DNA of 8,630 nucleotides from Acidobacteriota bacterium (lineage in GTDB: Bacteria > Acidobacteriota > Blastocatellia > RBC074). The number at the start of each line of letters is the position of its first letter. Position 1 is the stretch's first letter. The notes under the pieces were generated by a model. That model was not told where the DNA came from, made no database searches, and saw nothing but the letters and a program-made list of their open reading frames with translations. Positions 7,613 through 8,630 of this stretch are shown here, one piece after another. The translations under genes and the position numbers were made by a program. The stretch is from contig JABFSD010001025.1 in the NCBI GenBank assembly GCA_013140935.1, positions 1 through 8,630 on the forward strand. Direction: 5' to 3'.

Positions 7613-8002
7613 TTATCCGGTCACGTCCTGCCCGAACTGCAACAGGTATCCGCAATCGTCTCGAATGGCGAACTCGCGCATGCCGTAATCAAATGTCTCA
7701 AGCGGATATTCGACCGTGACGCGCTCGCGCAGGCGTTCCCACCAGGCTTCGACTTCGTTGGTGTAAAAGTAAAGCGAGCCGGTCAAGAGCGGCGTTGCGG
7801 TCGCGGCGAATTCGCGGCGGTGTTCGTTGCGATTGCTGAACGCTACCTCGATGTCGCCGCAACGCAGCGACAGCCAGCACGGCGCGTCTTCAGGCCAGCG
7901 GCCTTTGCATTCAAAACCCAACACTTCGGTATAAAACTTGAGCGTACGCATCAAGTCGTCGCTTTCGAGCATCGGCGTGAGGCCGGTAAAAGGTTTAGTC
8001 AT
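7613..8002 (-). CDS. VOC family protein (glyoxalase/bleomycin-resistance fold)
   Basis: A 129-residue protein of the vicinal oxygen chelate superfamily, the usual single-domain length. Two beta-alpha-beta-beta-beta modules are visible: residues 5-56 (GLTPMLESDDLMRTLKFYTE, WLSLRCGDIEVAFS) and 73-126 (TGSLYFYTNEVEAWWERL, then GMREFAIRDDCGYLLQFGQ). The ending GMREF...D..GYLL.FG is characteristic of bleomycin-resistance-like and PhnB-like members. Superfamily members include isomerases, dioxygenases and drug-binding proteins; the substrate cannot be told, and the metal-ligand pattern of glyoxalase I is not obvious. It lacks a signal peptide, so it is cytoplasmic. ATG at 8002 has GAGAG about 6 bases upstream. 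It starts 9 bases after the four-helix membrane gene stops, implying co-transcription. Confidence 0.85.
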   Translation of the reverse strand: MTKPFTGLTPMLESDDLMRTLKFYTEVLGFECKGRWPEDAPCWLSLRCGDIEVAFSNRNEHRREFAATATPLLTGSLYFYTNEVEAWWERLRERVTVEYPLETFDYGMREFAIRDDCGYLLQFGQDVTG

Positions 8003-8011
8003 ACGTGTCTC

Positions 8012-8410
8012 TCACAATTGGTAAAGCACGAAACTGACGAGCAACGCCAGCCCGCCGAGCGAACAGGCGCGCGCGATGCCGTAGTTGCGGTTGAATTCCG
8101 TCGGTAAATTCAACCGTTTGATCTTGCGCGCAGAAAACCATTGCACCGCGATCAGATACACCACCAGCAACAGCCAGAAGATCAACAACAGCGTCGAAGA
8201 CACGAACAAGCCCTGCCGCGAGATGACGAAATAAAGCAGAAACAACACCAAGAGCGGCACGAGCGCATAAATGCGCATCGCGGAAAACGCACCCATAAAC
8301 GTAGCCTTTTGCGTGGTGTCGAGCGTGCGCAAGGCGCGCTCCGTGAAAACGCGGCTTGCCATCAACGCGACAAAATACAGGGCAATGCCCACGAGAAAAC
8401 TGGTACTCAT
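8012..8410 (-). CDS. Small four-helix inner-membrane protein of unknown function
   Basis: A 132-residue hydrophobic protein with four predicted membrane helices at about 3-20, 44-64 (YALVPLLVLFLLYFVI), 69-91 (FVSSTLLLIFWLLLVVYLIAV) and 113-131. Short charged loops lie between them; ARKIKRLNLP after helix 3 is strongly basic and so probably cytoplasmic, which would place both termini inside. I recognise no family and see no catalytic motif. ATG at 8410 is chosen because AGGGG lies 7 bases upstream; a longer in-frame start at 8518 would add 36 polar residues, lacks a ribosome binding site and is not credible. It is the first gene of the minus-strand row and is followed after 9 bases by the VOC gene. 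Confidence 0.8.
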   Translation of the reverse strand: MSTSFLVGIALYFVALMASRVFTERALRTLDTTQKATFMGAFSAMRIYALVPLLVLFLLYFVISRQGLFVSSTLLLIFWLLLVVYLIAVQWFSARKIKRLNLPTEFNRNYGIARACSLGGLALLVSFVLYQL

Positions 8411-8518
8411 CAACGATCCCCTTCCAAAAAAAGAATTGTGTGGTGGATGCCGAACGGCAGGCAGCTTCGCGGATTTGACGCACGAAGTCCAGTTTTTTAT
8501 CCCGCATTTACCATTCAT

Positions 8519-8547
8519 TTGAAGCAGCCACTGTCACCCCCTACAAT
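8519..8547 (+). promoter_or_regulatory. Sigma-70-like promoter for the gene at the right edge
   Basis: TTGAAG (8519-8524) and TACAAT (8542-8547) are separated by exactly 17 bases, matching the -35 and -10 consensus at four and five of six positions. The expected start near 8554 leaves a leader of about 34 bases to the ATG at 8588. On the opposite strand a weaker pair, TTCAAA and GATAAA, 16 bases apart, could serve the membrane protein gene starting at 8410. Nothing else stands out in 8411-8587. Confidence 0.5.
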
Positions 8548-8587
8548 CGCCGCACGAGGTATTCAATTCACTTTTTCGGAGGGAGAT

Positions 8588-8630
8588 ATGGCAAAAACTC
8601 ATTCAACCAGTATTGATATTGACAGCGAAA
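8588..8630 (+). CDS. Start of an unidentified gene, cut by the right edge
   Basis: ATG at 8588 follows a strong ribosome binding site (GGAGGG, 8578-8583) and a good promoter. Only 14 codons are visible: MAKTHSTSIDIDSE. There is no signal peptide. An opening of the form 'basic start, then S.DI.' resembles the first strand of START/SRPBCC-type proteins, but that is a guess from very few residues. The gene is divergent from the four-helix membrane protein gene. Confidence 0.7.
   Translation, partial: MAKTHSTSIDIDSE

Noticed and set aside
8448..8459. Small inverted repeat TGCCG-AA-CGGCA before the membrane protein gene
   Set aside because: Five-base arms are expected by chance in sequence this GC-rich, and nothing places it as an operator or terminator.
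8411..8518. A 36-residue N-terminal extension of the four-helix membrane protein
   Set aside because: It has no ribosome binding site and an unstructured polar composition, whereas ATG at 8410 follows a strong site and starts directly with a membrane helix.
1..8630. CRISPR arrays, tRNA or rRNA genes, insertion sequences, attachment sites
   Set aside because: I saw no regularly spaced repeats, no tRNA-like folds, no transposase or integrase motifs and no terminal repeats anywhere in the window.

Overview
The window looks like a piece of chromosome from a moderately GC-rich Gram-negative bacterium, most likely an Acidobacteriota member of the Blastocatellia type. That is an inference from style. 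It carries a winged-helix/TPR receptor, a Ser/Thr kinase with TPR repeats encoded directly behind an ECF-type sigma factor, a secreted vanadium-haloperoxidase-like protein and many TPR proteins. I see no transposase, phage gene, tRNA, rRNA or CRISPR array.

Layout, left to right. (1) 1-142, minus: the start of a gene for a secreted protein, running off the left edge. (2) 143-310: a divergent intergenic region with an extended -10 promoter surrounded by copies of a GCGCCGC element. (3) 311-2626, plus: a one-component membrane transcription regulator (winged helix, one membrane helix, TolB/FlgO-like domain, TPR repeats). (4) 2627-2875: a spacer with a perfect GC hairpin and a protein-like small open frame on the minus strand, possibly a gene remnant. 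(5) 2876-4189, plus: an exported vanadium-dependent haloperoxidase/PAP2-like protein with nearly complete active-site motifs. (6) 4190-4266: a convergent spacer holding an 11-bp inverted repeat, probably a two-way terminator. (7) 8410 down to 4267, minus: a tightly packed gene row consisting of a four-helix membrane protein, a VOC/glyoxalase-fold protein, a possible 36-residue ORF, an ECF-type sigma factor and a transmembrane Ser/Thr kinase with TPR repeats. (8) 8411-8587: a divergent promoter region. (9) 8588-8630, plus: the first 14 codons of another gene.

The centre of interest is signalling. The regulator and the kinase have different cytoplasmic outputs (DNA binding and phosphorylation) but the same outer architecture: one membrane helix, a TolB/FlgO-like domain, then TPR repeats. 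The sigma factor and kinase genes overlap by 11 nt. The sigma factor lacks the acidic residues usually found in region 2.2 and has Thr and Ser there instead. This fits a kinase-controlled sigma factor, activated by phosphorylation rather than by release from an anti-sigma factor; no anti-sigma gene is present. The haloperoxidase, the VOC protein and the four-helix protein may be effectors or simply neighbours.
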